DNA from: Lachnospiraceae bacterium
GTDB lineage: Bacteria; Bacillota; Clostridia; Lachnospirales; Lachnospiraceae
Direction: 5' to 3'
DNA: 18,755 bases
NCBI GenBank assembly: GCA_014804185.1
Contig: JAAVAG010000040.1
Span: 1-18,755, forward strand
Part shown: piece by piece, positions 1 through 6,853 of the stretch
Layout of the letters: every line of letters starts with the position of its first letter
Numbering within the stretch: position 1 is the stretch's first letter
The notes under the pieces: generated by a model
The model's database searches: none
The model's input: the letters and a program-made list of their open reading frames with translations, nothing else
What the model was told of the DNA's origin: nothing
Position numbers and translations under genes: made by a program

Positions 1-783
1 AACCGCCATGCTTTGCAGACTACCCGGGGTAATATAATCCCATACAATCACAGCCGCTATAAGAACAGATGCTATCGCACAAACAACGGCTACTGCTTTC
101 CGTTGCCCTTCCGCAAGCTTCAATTTTTTCATATCCTTGGTAACGTCTACTGGTAAATTCGGATTGAAAAATTTGTTTATGTAATCTCGTATTGTTAAAG
201 TTTCCAGCAGTACTGTCCGCTTTTTCTTATCATCCGCTTCAGCAATATAGCTTATCTCCGTAATGTTATTTTCACCAAAGCATACAGGATACATCGCATA
301 CTTTCCCTCAATAACACATTCCCCATCTGCCCCATAATGAACTCCCTTGAAATAAGGATAATTGAATTTGCCGCTGAGGGTTTCCAGCAGACTTGAAGCA
401 GTCATTCCTTCCGGCAGATGTATTTCTTTCGAAGTTCTATCATAAAAGTATCCCGTTATTACTTTTGCAAGCACTTTATGATATAGGATATATCCTCCCG
501 CTATCACTGCGACTGCGGGGATAAATGCCGACAACAGCCAACGGAGAAACAAAAACAACAGCCATATGGCAAGCCCGGCCACACCCAAAGAGACTATCAC
601 GATAATCCATACCCCGATAGCGGATGATTTCTGTTTCTCTTTTTCGCCGCTGTCTCCACCAACTCTTTGTCCTACAGTATCGGAAATACAATCAACCGTC
701 TCAGCCTTGATTACCTTCGCTCCGCATCCTCTGCAGTATGCCGCATCATCGCTTATCTGAATTCCACATTGTCTGCAAAACAT
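1..783 (-). CDS. Zinc-ribbon membrane protein, partial (3' end outside window)
   Basis: The reading frame runs from an ATG at 783 leftward with no stop through base 1, giving at least 261 residues; the C-terminus is missing because the window ends. AGGAGGGG sits just upstream of the ATG. The protein opens with a zinc ribbon of four cysteines (C3, C6, C17, C20; MFCRQCG...YCRGCG), then a charged linker (about 22-55), then two adjacent hydrophobic segments (about 56-80 and 82-101). A soluble domain of about 120 residues follows, then a third hydrophobic segment (about 229-249). A zinc ribbon plus membrane segments is a common layout for uncharacterised Firmicute proteins; the function is unknown. 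It follows the gene at 826-1473 by 42 bases and shares with it the exact cysteine spacing and an EGKY motif, so the two look like tandem paralogues in one transcript. The presence of the frame is certain; no role can be assigned. Confidence 0.85.
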   Translation of the reverse strand, partial: MFCRQCGIQISDDAAYCRGCGAKVIKAETVDCISDTVGQRVGGDSGEKEKQKSSAIGVWIIVIVSLGVAGLAIWLLFLFLRWLLSAFIPAVAVIAGGYILYHKVLAKVITGYFYDRTSKEIHLPEGMTASSLLETLSGKFNYPYFKGVHYGADGECVIEGKYAMYPVCFGENNITEISYIAEADDKKKRTVLLETLTIRDYINKFFNPNLPVDVTKDMKKLKLAEGQRKAVAVVCAIASVLIAAVIVWDYITPGSLQSMAV

Positions 784-825
784 GTTGATTCCCCTCCTGC
801 TGTTTATTGTATCTTTCGTTATTAT

Positions 826-1473
826 CTATAACCCCATATAAGTCATTCCATAGCACACAATACCAAGAACGCCTATGAACATTGTCATTGAACACATGAA
901 TATTTCAAACCCTGCGGGTGTCTCAGTGTACTTCGACAACTCCAGCGTATCTTTGATAAACGACATGACTGTTTTTTTCTCCTTACACCCGGCTGCGGCT
1001 ATGCGATAACCATACAGATTCACTGCTATTGCCATCCCCCAGATTCCTGCCAAAAAAAGCGTGTCCCTAAAAATGAGAACGTCTGCGATGTATAGCACAA
1101 AACAAATTGTTATAAGTATTGCGAGCGGACTCCCCGGAGTGTAATACAGGCTGACCGGATTATGGTTATTCGGAACCAAGATCTTATATTGGTTGTATTT
1201 TCCTTCAACCACTACCCAGCTGCGGCTATCCTTTCGCACAACTGACTTGATTTCCGGGCAAAGCGCCGCTTTTTTCTGCATCTGCTCATATACTTTCAGG
1301 AGTGTTTTGGGGCCGTGCGGCGGAAGCACCGTTTTCTCATCCTTTTGTTCCGGCGGCTTGACGGCATTTTCTACAGCCTGTTCTGTCTTTGCATCAACAG
1401 GCTGCCTTGCTCCACACCTTGGACAAAAAATGACATTCTCCTCTAATTTATTTCCGCATTTTTGACAAAACAT
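826..1473 (-). CDS. Zinc-ribbon membrane protein, paralogue of its downstream neighbour
   Basis: This is a complete 215-residue protein of unknown function. The N-terminus is a zinc ribbon with C3, C6, C17 and C20 (MFCQKCG...FCPRCG). A polar, Pro/Glu/Lys-rich linker (about 24-55) leads to a soluble segment of about 50 residues containing VVVEGKYNQY (EGKY at 90-93). Three hydrophobic segments follow (about 115-135, 138-160 and 190-213). It ends almost directly after the last membrane segment. The start is the ATG at 1473, preceded by GAGAGAGGA, and a consensus promoter lies about 40 bases upstream. It is the first gene of a two-gene unit and diverges from the XRE regulator at 1610, so that regulator may control it. 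The ribbon could bind zinc or act only as a structural knuckle; no enzyme motif is visible. Confidence 0.85.
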   Translation of the reverse strand: MFCQKCGNKLEENVIFCPRCGARQPVDAKTEQAVENAVKPPEQKDEKTVLPPHGPKTLLKVYEQMQKKAALCPEIKSVVRKDSRSWVVVEGKYNQYKILVPNNHNPVSLYYTPGSPLAILITICFVLYIADVLIFRDTLFLAGIWGMAIAVNLYGYRIAAAGCKEKKTVMSFIKDTLELSKYTETPAGFEIFMCSMTMFIGVLGIVCYGMTYMGL

Positions 1474-1509
1474 GGTCTCTATCCTCTCTCTGTATTTTTG
1501 CTATTGCTA

Positions 1510-1539
1510 ATTATAATCTCAAACACCCCTTTATGTCAA
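1510..1539 (-). promoter_or_regulatory. Sigma-A promoter of the zinc-ribbon gene pair
   Basis: On the minus strand TTGACA (1534-1539) and TATAAT (1510-1515) are both perfect hexamers, separated by 18 bases. The predicted start of transcription is about 30 bases before the ATG at 1473. The -35 box lies about 70 bases from the divergent XRE start codon, so an XRE dimer bound in this gap could control both directions; that last point is inference. Confidence 0.85.
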
Positions 1540-1609
1540 TATAAATACCCCGTATAGATGTTTCATGTCTAAAATTATTCTACATAAAATAATAGGGAGA
1601 GGTGATCAT

Positions 1610-1957
1610 ATGGACTATAAGAGGTTAGGAAAACGGATACGGGAAGAACGAAAGAAGCTAAACCTTACGCAAGCTGAACTTGCAGAGGCAATTGACATAT
1701 CAGATACTTACATGGGCGCCATTGAGCGCGGTGAACGCAGCCTTACGCTGGATACGCTGGTAAGGCTTGTCAACAGGCTTGGAGTCACTGTCGATTACAT
1801 GCTGGCTGATTCTGTATCAGACAATGACCCCAATATCCTGGCCCAATTCAGGCAGATTACGGACAACCAGCCTTTAGAGCGCAAGCAGTTGGCTATTAAA
1901 GTGCTGCGCACTATCTTTTCACATTTTGATGAGGAGGAAAACGGAGAGTCATTCTAA
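1610..1957 (+). CDS. XRE/Cro-CI family transcriptional regulator
   Basis: This is a 115-residue DNA-binding repressor-type protein. Residues about 5-65 form the classic five-helix HTH_3 domain: LGKRIREERKKLNLTQAELA, then an HTH with ISDTYMGAIERGER, then LVRLVNRLGVTVDYML. The tail of about 45 residues is polar and helical and probably mediates dimerisation. I chose the ATG at 1610 because AGGGAGAGGTG lies just before it; an in-frame ATG at 1565 would add 15 residues without a good ribosome site. It diverges from the zinc-ribbon pair, and its 3' end overlaps the convergent RHH-like gene by 9 bases. Regulators of this size are typical of integrative elements and phage-derived islands, where they repress excision or transfer genes. 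The target here is not known. Confidence 0.92.
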   Translation: MDYKRLGKRIREERKKLNLTQAELAEAIDISDTYMGAIERGERSLTLDTLVRLVNRLGVTVDYMLADSVSDNDPNILAQFRQITDNQPLERKQLAIKVLRTIFSHFDEEENGESF

Positions 1958-2122
1958 TTTTATCTTTCCATTCCGTAAGTCCCTGATTATCTCCACATCA
2001 TCAAGCAGACGTTTCACAGCCAGACTGATTAGCAAATCAGCAGATAAATTATATTCCACTGAAAGCGTATGTAATCTGTCGTACAGCATAGGGCTACTAA
2101 TTTGAATTGTCATTATTTCCAT
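1949..2122 (-). CDS. Small ribbon-helix-helix-like protein (CopG/Arc type)
   Basis: This 57-residue frame runs from the ATG at 2122 to a TGA at 1949-1951. AAAGGATGG lies 8 to 12 bases before the start, a reasonable ribosome site; a second ATG three codons in is possible. The layout fits the ribbon-helix-helix fold: a short strand (MTIQISS), helix A (PMLYDRLHTLSVEYN) and helix B (SADLLISLAVKRLLDDVEII). RHH proteins are dimeric repressors, often antitoxins or plasmid/element regulators. No toxin gene is adjacent. Its 3' end overlaps that of the XRE gene by 9 bases, tail to tail. Three direct TTCTGTGA repeats lie just upstream of its start and could be its own operator. The family assignment comes from pattern only, with no database match. 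Confidence 0.65.
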   Translation of the reverse strand: MEIMTIQISSPMLYDRLHTLSVEYNLSADLLISLAVKRLLDDVEIIRDLRNGKIKLE

Positions 2123-2144
2123 TTTGTTTCCATCCTTTCTTCTA

Positions 2145-2178
2145 TTCTGTGAGTTTTTCTGTGAATCTTTTTCTGTGA
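2145..2178. repeat. Three direct TTCTGTGA repeats upstream of the RHH-like gene
   Basis: TTCTGTGA occurs at 2145-2152, 2157-2164 and 2171-2178, with spacings of 12 and 14 bases, roughly one to one and a third helical turns. The block lies 23-56 bases upstream of the ATG at 2122. Tandem direct repeats close to the start are the usual operator form for RHH repressors, so autoregulation is a fair inference. The rest of the gap to 2423 holds the two-hairpin repeat listed separately and AT-rich sequence without a clear promoter. Confidence 0.55.
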
Positions 2179-2272
2179 GCCAGCAGTTACATTGTGAATG
2201 CTGTTTCCTGCAACTGACTACTGCTCTTCTCAGAGACAGAAAAATGCTTCTTGCTTAACAATTCAATATTCC

Positions 2273-2350
2273 AAACAACGGACACCACGCTCCGCGAGCT
2301 GTCCCTATGTTAATCAAAATAATCCGGCGCGCTTTTTGTCGTGCCGGATT
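2273..2350. repeat. Two-hairpin intergenic repeat, copy 1
   Basis: The unit begins AAACAACGGACA. Hairpin 1 (2280-2304) is GGACA...TGTCC around an inner CGC-TCC-GCG. A linker CTATGTTAATCAAAAT follows, then hairpin 2 (2321-2350), AATCCGGC...GCCGGATT with more pairing inside. The first 48 bases match copy 2 at 10124 at about 42 positions with one single-base gap; the second hairpins are unrelated in sequence but sit in the same place. The end of hairpin 2 also forms a second inverted repeat, GGATTAA-ACAGAT-TTAATCC (2346-2365), about 60 bases before the excisionase-like gene. It could be a mobile palindromic unit, a terminator module or an operator region. Confidence 0.7.
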
Positions 2351-2423
2351 AAACAGATTTAATCCAATTAAAACCATATAAATCCAACAATTTAATAAAA
2401 ATTATGAAAGGCAGGAACAGCTT

Positions 2424-2606
2424 ATGTTTGAAGATTACCCTGATTTATTTACAAGAAGACAAGCCCAGGAACTACTGCACATTGGGAAGAATCGAATACT
2501 AAAGTATATCCATTCTGGACGGCTGCGCGCCCTGGTGCTTGACGGCAGATACCTGATCAGAAAACAAGACATCATAAACTTTTTGCGAACGTTTCCTTAC
2601 GCATGA
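2424..2606 (+). CDS. Excisionase-like helix-turn-helix protein (MerR/HTH_17 type)
   Basis: This is a 60-residue protein preceded by AAAGGCAGGAAC at a suitable distance from its ATG. Residues about 9-55 match the short winged HTH used by excisionases and small element regulators: LFTRRQAQELLHIGKNRILKYIHSGRLRA, then the basic wing ...GRYLIRKQDIINFL. Proteins of this type bind DNA at attachment sites and steer an integrase toward excision, or act as small activators. In complete elements this gene normally sits directly upstream of a tyrosine integrase. Here only 183 bases separate it from the end of lysS, and no integrase is present, which suggests a deletion. Its role in a remnant is uncertain. 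Confidence 0.8.
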   Translation: MFEDYPDLFTRRQAQELLHIGKNRILKYIHSGRLRALVLDGRYLIRKQDIINFLRTFPYA

Positions 2607-2644
2607 CGTTTCACATACAGAAGCAAACCTGGTTTCTGTCACAA

Positions 2645-2675
2645 AAGAACTCCGACGTCTATAGTCGGAGTTCTT
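2645..2675. terminator. Intrinsic terminator of lysS, possibly bidirectional
   Basis: AAGAACTCCGAC (2645-2656) pairs perfectly with GTCGGAGTTCTT (2664-2675) across a 7-base loop, a 12-bp stem. On the minus strand the stem runs into TTCTTTTGTG, a T-rich tail, so it should end lysS transcripts 114 bases after the stop. In the plus direction it follows the excisionase-like gene by 38 bases, but the tail there is weaker. It marks the border between the AT-rich accessory stretch and the core genes. Confidence 0.85.
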
Positions 2676-2788
2676 CCAAAAATCTTTCTATCTCTGCATA
2701 AATCTTGCATCGTTTGGCACAAAATCGGCACAAAACCTATATTTGGAACAAGAAAAATCGTCCGCAAATCTGCATAAATACCGACTTT

Positions 2789-4297
2789 CTACTTCTCGAT
2801 GCTCTTCATTGTCGGGAACAACAGCACATCCCTGATGGCCGGTGAATTGGTCAGCAGCATCACCAGTCTGTCGATCCCGTATCCGATACCGCCTGTGGGC
2901 GGCATCCCGATCTCCAGCGCGTTCATAAAGTCTTCGTCCGTGGTGTTGGCCTCCTCGTCGCCCGCTGCCAGAGCGGCCTCCTGCGCCCGGAAACGCTCTC
3001 TCTGGTCAATGGGATCGTTCAGTTCCGAATAGGCGTTGCACATCTCCCGGCCATAAATAAACAGTTCAAAACGCTCCACATAATCCGGCTTGTCCGGCTT
3101 GCGCTTGGTCAGCGGAGATACCTCCACCGGATGATCCATAACGAACGTAGGCTGTACCAGATGCTCCTCCGCGAACTCCTCGAAAAACAGATTCAGAATG
3201 TCGCCTTTGGCATGGCGCTGTTCATAATGCACGCCCTTTTCATCAGCGATCTTTCTGGCAGCCTCTGTATCGGGAATCTCGTCAAAGTCCACGCCCGCAT
3301 ACTTTTTCACCGCATCCAGCATGGTGATCCGCTCAAAAGGACGGCCCAGGTCGATCATCTCTTCCCCATAGGGAATCAGGGTCGTACCGCAAACCTCCTG
3401 CGCCACATAGCGGAACATATTTTCCGTCAGATCCATCATACCGTTATAATCGGTATATGCCTGATAAAGTTCCATCAGGGTAAATTCCGGGTTATGTCTG
3501 GTGTCCAGACCCTCGTTTCTGAACACACGCCCGATTTCATAAACTCTCTCCATACCGCCTACGATCAGACGCTTTAAATAGAGTTCCAGGGAAATTCTCA
3601 GCTTTACATCTTCATCCAGCGCATTGAAGTGGGTCTCGAAAGGACGTGCCGCCGCGCCGCCGGCATTGGGCACCAGCATGGGGGTTTCCACTTCCATAAA
3701 TCCCTCTCCGTCCAGATATCTGCGGATGGCGCTGATGATTCTGGAGCGCTTGATAAAAGTTTCTTTCACGTCCTGATTCATAATCAGATCGGTGTATCTC
3801 TGTCTGTAGCGGATATCCGTGTTCGTCAGCCCGTGGAATTTCTCCGGAAGGATCTGAAGACTCTTGGACAGAAGTGTTATCTCCGACGCATGAATGGAAA
3901 TCTCTCCCGTCTTGGTCTTGAACACTTCCCCTTTGATGCCCACAATATCGCCCACATCAAATTTTTTAAAGTCCGCATATGGCTCCTCGCCCACAGAATC
4001 TCTTGCAACATAGGACTGGATATTGCCCTGCAGATCCTGCACATTACAGAAAGAAGCCTTGCCCATAACGCGTTTCTGCATAATACGCCCTGCCACGGAT
4101 ACTGTCTGACCCTCCAGCTGCTGGAAATGATCCTTGATTTCCATGCTGTGGTGAGTCACTTCGTATCTGGTAATCCGAAACGGATCTCTGCCCGCCTCCT
4201 GAAGCGCCGCCAGCTTTTCCCTGCGGACCTTCAGCAGCTGGTTGATGTCCTGCTCCTGCTGCTGTGCATGATTTTGTGTATTCTGTGTCTCTGCCAT
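2789..4297 (-). CDS. lysS: Lysyl-tRNA synthetase, class II
   Basis: This 502-residue enzyme charges tRNA-Lys with lysine using ATP in the cytoplasm. The length is normal for bacterial class II LysRS. After a polar, Gln-rich N-terminus (about 1-20), an OB-fold anticodon-binding domain (about 60-155, e.g. VSVAGRIMQKRVMGKASF) precedes the class II catalytic core. Motif 2 is RVFRNEGLDTRHNPEFTLME and motif 3 is GIGYGIDRLVMLLT near the C-terminus; both are intact, and EMCNAYSELNDP is also typical. The start at 4297 follows GAGGAG. It lies 79 bases downstream of greA on the same strand, an arrangement widespread in Clostridia, and very likely shares its promoter. No T-box leader is visible in that gap. 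A hairpin terminator lies downstream. Confidence 0.98.
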   Translation of the reverse strand: MAETQNTQNHAQQQEQDINQLLKVRREKLAALQEAGRDPFRITRYEVTHHSMEIKDHFQQLEGQTVSVAGRIMQKRVMGKASFCNVQDLQGNIQSYVARDSVGEEPYADFKKFDVGDIVGIKGEVFKTKTGEISIHASEITLLSKSLQILPEKFHGLTNTDIRYRQRYTDLIMNQDVKETFIKRSRIISAIRRYLDGEGFMEVETPMLVPNAGGAAARPFETHFNALDEDVKLRISLELYLKRLIVGGMERVYEIGRVFRNEGLDTRHNPEFTLMELYQAYTDYNGMMDLTENMFRYVAQEVCGTTLIPYGEEMIDLGRPFERITMLDAVKKYAGVDFDEIPDTEAARKIADEKGVHYEQRHAKGDILNLFFEEFAEEHLVQPTFVMDHPVEVSPLTKRKPDKPDYVERFELFIYGREMCNAYSELNDPIDQRERFRAQEAALAAGDEEANTTDEDFMNALEIGMPPTGGIGYGIDRLVMLLTNSPAIRDVLLFPTMKSIEK

Positions 4298-4342
4298 AAT
4301 CTCGTCTCCTCTGTCTCACGTATCTGTCTCAGGCGTCTGACC

Positions 4343-4375
4343 AAACGCCGACATACTCCGCATGTCGTATCGGTC
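4343..4375. repeat. Hairpin between greA and lysS, weak relative of the two-hairpin repeat
   Basis: CGACAT (4349-4354) pairs with ATGTCG (4362-4367) across ACTCCGC, and the flanking CCAAACGCCGAC start resembles that of the hairpin at 11233. It lies in the 79-base gap before lysS and could attenuate or process the greA-lysS transcript. The relation to the strong copies at 2273 and 10124 rests on a short shared AAAC..CG(G)AC start and a similar shape, so it is tentative. Confidence 0.4.
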
Positions 4376-4376
4376 C

Positions 4377-4856
4377 TCAGTTGGAACGCTGAATCTCCAG
4401 TACTTTGTACTTCAGCACGCCTGCCTGTGTCTCCACTTCCACCACATCGTCCACTTTGCATCCGATCAGCGCTTTGCCCACCGGACTTTCATTGGAAATT
4501 TTACCTTTCAGGCTGTTTGCCTCTGTGGAACCCACGATCTTGTACTCCAGTTCCTCCGCATACTCCAGATCAAGAATTTTGACGCGGCAGCCGATGTTGA
4601 TCTTATCCAGATCCACCTCATCCTCGACAACCACTTCGGCATTTTTCAGAATCTTTTCCAGTTCCTCGATACGCGCCTCAATATCACGCTGTTCATCTTT
4701 CGCCGCATCGTACTCCGCGTTCTCGGACAGATCCCCCTGCTCCCTGGCCTCTTTGATCTTCTGGGCAACCTCCTGCCTCTTGACCACTTTCAGATTGTGC
4801 AGTTCATCCTCATACTTTTTGAGCCCCTCATAGGTCAGTATGTTTTTCTTTTCCAT
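4377..4856 (-). CDS. greA: Transcription elongation factor GreA
   Basis: This 159-residue protein enters the RNA polymerase secondary channel and stimulates cleavage of backtracked transcripts. The N-terminal coiled coil (about 1-75) contains the tip sequence EAREQGDLSENAEYDAA, with the acidic residues D42 and E45 that coordinate the catalytic metal in the family. The C-terminal FKBP-like domain (about 80-159) has the usual VDLDKINIGCRV start and SPVGKALIGCKVDD. I chose the ATG at 4856 because it gives the normal GreA N-terminus (MEKKNILTYEGL). AGGAAGG lies 12 bases upstream, slightly far; the ATG right after it is too close to be used. It has its own strong promoter and is followed by lysS. 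Confidence 0.97.
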   Translation of the reverse strand: MEKKNILTYEGLKKYEDELHNLKVVKRQEVAQKIKEAREQGDLSENAEYDAAKDEQRDIEARIEELEKILKNAEVVVEDEVDLDKINIGCRVKILDLEYAEELEYKIVGSTEANSLKGKISNESPVGKALIGCKVDDVVEVETQAGVLKYKVLEIQRSN

Positions 4857-4947
4857 CTTGATACGCATCCTTCCTGTTTTTATTTCTTCCTTATAATCCG
4901 TATATTTCAAGTAAAAGTTTACCGACTGTTGCAGATTAACGTGTGTT

Positions 4948-4976
4948 ATTATACTGAATTTTACGGGCAGTGTCAA
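4948..4976 (-). promoter_or_regulatory. Consensus sigma-A promoter of greA-lysS
   Basis: On the minus strand TTGACA (4971-4976) and TATAAT (4948-4953) are both perfect and separated by exactly 17 bases. Transcription should start near 4941, giving a leader of about 85 bases before the greA ATG at 4856. This separates greA-lysS from the upstream dusB unit, at least as an internal promoter. Confidence 0.92.
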
Positions 4977-5022
4977 GCAATGCACCTCCGCTTTCAGGGA
5001 AAAAATATACGGGGGAGAATCT

Positions 5023-5793
5023 TTATCCTGCGGCAGGATCCGGCACGCCCGTCGACATCTCCCGCAGAAACCCTCTCAGGCTCAGATACCTGACATTTTC
5101 CGCCCTGGAGCAGATTTTCCTGCCCGCCTCCCCCGCCACGTCCGTGCTCAGCCAGACGCTGCCTTTGGGCAGAAGCGCGGGAGCCGCCTGATAAGTCTCG
5201 TTTCCGGCGATGATCAGCAGATTTTCCCCGTGAAAATGGAGTCCCTTGAATTTCTCCGCCACATCCAGCATAAATCCGTATTCTTCGGACAGATCCTCCA
5301 CAATATCCTGCCAGTTTTCCGCGTTTGCCGTAGCCACTCCCAGATATCTGGTCTTTCTGGCATGGCGCAGGATCAGATCCTCCGCCTCCATCTCCCGATC
5401 CTGGAGCACGATCAGTCCGTCAAAAACCGGCTTGTAATATTCCATCAGAAAAAGGATCCACTCACCGCTCAGCGGTTCCGGTGTCCGTCCCAGCATCCGC
5501 CCCGCCTCCGCATCCGGCAGGTAATAAATGTTTCTGCCCTCCGGCGGAATATCCAGCCCATCCACATACTGTGCCCAATTATTCGCCGTCCATTCTCTCT
5601 TTTTCCGTTCACGGGCAGGCAGCGTCACTTCGATCCAGTGCAGCCGCGCCCCGTCTTTTTCTACTGTTTTGCTGCGTATGTCATATTCCCGGACATATTT
5701 TTTTCTCAGACGAAAGCGCCGCTGCCCGGCACACCTGACGCTCCCGCACATTTCACTGTCCACAGTAAAAAAGACTGCCGTCATATCCTGCAT
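5023..5793 (-). CDS. Conserved protein of unknown function between dusB and greA
   Basis: This 256-residue, apparently cytoplasmic protein is not recognised. The ATG at 5793 is preceded by AAAGGAAAG at good spacing; an upstream in-frame ATG at 5826 has no ribosome site. The N-terminal 60 residues are basic with a strand-like pattern (AVFFTVDSE, then RRFRLRKKYVREYDIRSK). A middle region contains RNIYYLPDAEAGRMLGR. The C-terminal part reads like an alternating alpha/beta fold (DGLIVLQD, RYLGVATANAENW, ENLLIIAGNETY, GSVWLSTDVAG, NVRYLSLRGF). I see no signal peptide, membrane segment or classical nucleotide-binding loop. It sits 76 bases after dusB in the minus direction and ends about 45 bases before the greA promoter, so it is probably the last gene of the birA-coaX-dusB unit. 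The context suggests housekeeping, but nothing more specific can be said. Confidence 0.85.
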   Translation of the reverse strand: MQDMTAVFFTVDSEMCGSVRCAGQRRFRLRKKYVREYDIRSKTVEKDGARLHWIEVTLPARERKKREWTANNWAQYVDGLDIPPEGRNIYYLPDAEAGRMLGRTPEPLSGEWILFLMEYYKPVFDGLIVLQDREMEAEDLILRHARKTRYLGVATANAENWQDIVEDLSEEYGFMLDVAEKFKGLHFHGENLLIIAGNETYQAAPALLPKGSVWLSTDVAGEAGRKICSRAENVRYLSLRGFLREMSTGVPDPAAG

Positions 5794-5869
5794 GGTTTCT
5801 TTCCTTTTTCTATACGATCCCTGCATATAAATATGTCGTCTCTCTGTGGTTTATTCCCCAATGAAAGGA

Positions 5870-6853
5870 TCATTCCCTCTCGTCCGTGGGCGGAAAAATT
5901 TCCGCCAGCCCCGCCAGCAGATCCTCCATCGTCTCCATGCTGTTGATCATCCGCCGGAAGAGTGCTGAATGGGGATAACCTGCGGTGTACCATGCCAGAT
6001 GCTTTCGCATTTCCCGGACTGCCGTATACTCGCCCTTTACCTGCATCAAAAGAGCGGCATGTCGCCGGATGACGCGTTTCACCTCCGCTGGTTCCGGTTT
6101 ATCCGGTATCCTCCCGCTCTCCAGATATTCCGTGACCTGCCGGAAGATCCAGGGATTTCCCTGGGCGCCGCGCCCGATCATGACGCCGTCGCAGCCGGTT
6201 CGCTCCAGCATTTCCGCCGCTCTCTCCGGACTGTCCACGTCTCCGTTGCCGATGACCGGTATTTTCACCGCCTGTTTTACCCGGGCAATAATCTCCCAGT
6301 CGGCGCTGCCGGAATAATACTGCTGCCGGGTGCGTCCATGAACCGCCACCGCGGCTGCGCCCGCGCTCTCCGCAATCCTGGCGATCTCCACGGCGTTTAC
6401 GCTGTCATCGTCAAATCCCTTGCGGATCTTGACCGTGACGGGTTTCCGGACGGCGCGGGAAACCCGGGAGACGATCTCCTCCACCTTTCGCGGCTCCCGC
6501 ATCAGAGCGCTGCCCTCTCCGTTGTTGACCACTTTCGGAACGGGACATCCCATATTGATATCCAGAATGGCAAAGGGCCGCTCTTCGATCTGCGCGGCCA
6601 CCTCCGCCATCAACTCCGGTTCGCTGCCGAAAATCTGCAGGGACACAGGCATCTCCTCCGGTCTGATTTCCATCAGCGCATCCGTATTTTTATTGTGATA
6701 ATGAATGGCCTTGGCGCTGACCATCTCCATGCACAGCAGCCCCGCCCCCTGTTCCTTACACAACAAGCGAAATGGCAGGTCCGTCACGCCTGCCATGGGA
6801 GCCAATATCACATTATTATCCAATACAACGTTTCCTATCGTCAGCTTACTCAT
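5870..6853 (-). CDS. dusB: tRNA-dihydrouridine synthase, DusB type
   Basis: This 327-residue flavoenzyme reduces specific uridines in the tRNA D-loop to dihydrouridine, using FMN and NADPH. The TIM-barrel motifs are all present: LAPMAGVTDLPFR (18-30), DINMGCPVPKV with the catalytic cysteine C103, KIRKGF (K142), VHGRTRQQYYSG (H172), PVIGNGDV, and the phosphate-binding GVMIGRGAQGNPW. The start is the ATG at 6853: AAGGACGG lies just before it and it overlaps the coaX stop by 8 bases (ATGAGTAA), a typical translational coupling. A longer in-frame start at 6916 would overlap coaX by 71 bases and add 21 low-complexity residues. It belongs to the birA-coaX-dusB unit. Confidence 0.96.
   Translation of the reverse strand: MSKLTIGNVVLDNNVILAPMAGVTDLPFRLLCKEQGAGLLCMEMVSAKAIHYHNKNTDALMEIRPEEMPVSLQIFGSEPELMAEVAAQIEERPFAILDINMGCPVPKVVNNGEGSALMREPRKVEEIVSRVSRAVRKPVTVKIRKGFDDDSVNAVEIARIAESAGAAAVAVHGRTRQQYYSGSADWEIIARVKQAVKIPVIGNGDVDSPERAAEMLERTGCDGVMIGRGAQGNPWIFRQVTEYLESGRIPDKPEPAEVKRVIRRHAALLMQVKGEYTAVREMRKHLAWYTAGYPHSALFRRMINSMETMEDLLAGLAEIFPPTDERE

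Noticed and set aside
4298..4376. Possible T-box or other riboswitch before lysS
   Set aside because: The gap is only 79 bases, with one short hairpin and no T-box sequence or specifier stem, and greA lies directly upstream in the same transcript.
3629..4582. Plus-strand open frame (317 codons) opposite lysS and greA
   Set aside because: It is antisense to the conserved lysS and greA genes and across the gap between them; the product is His/Leu-rich with no family features.
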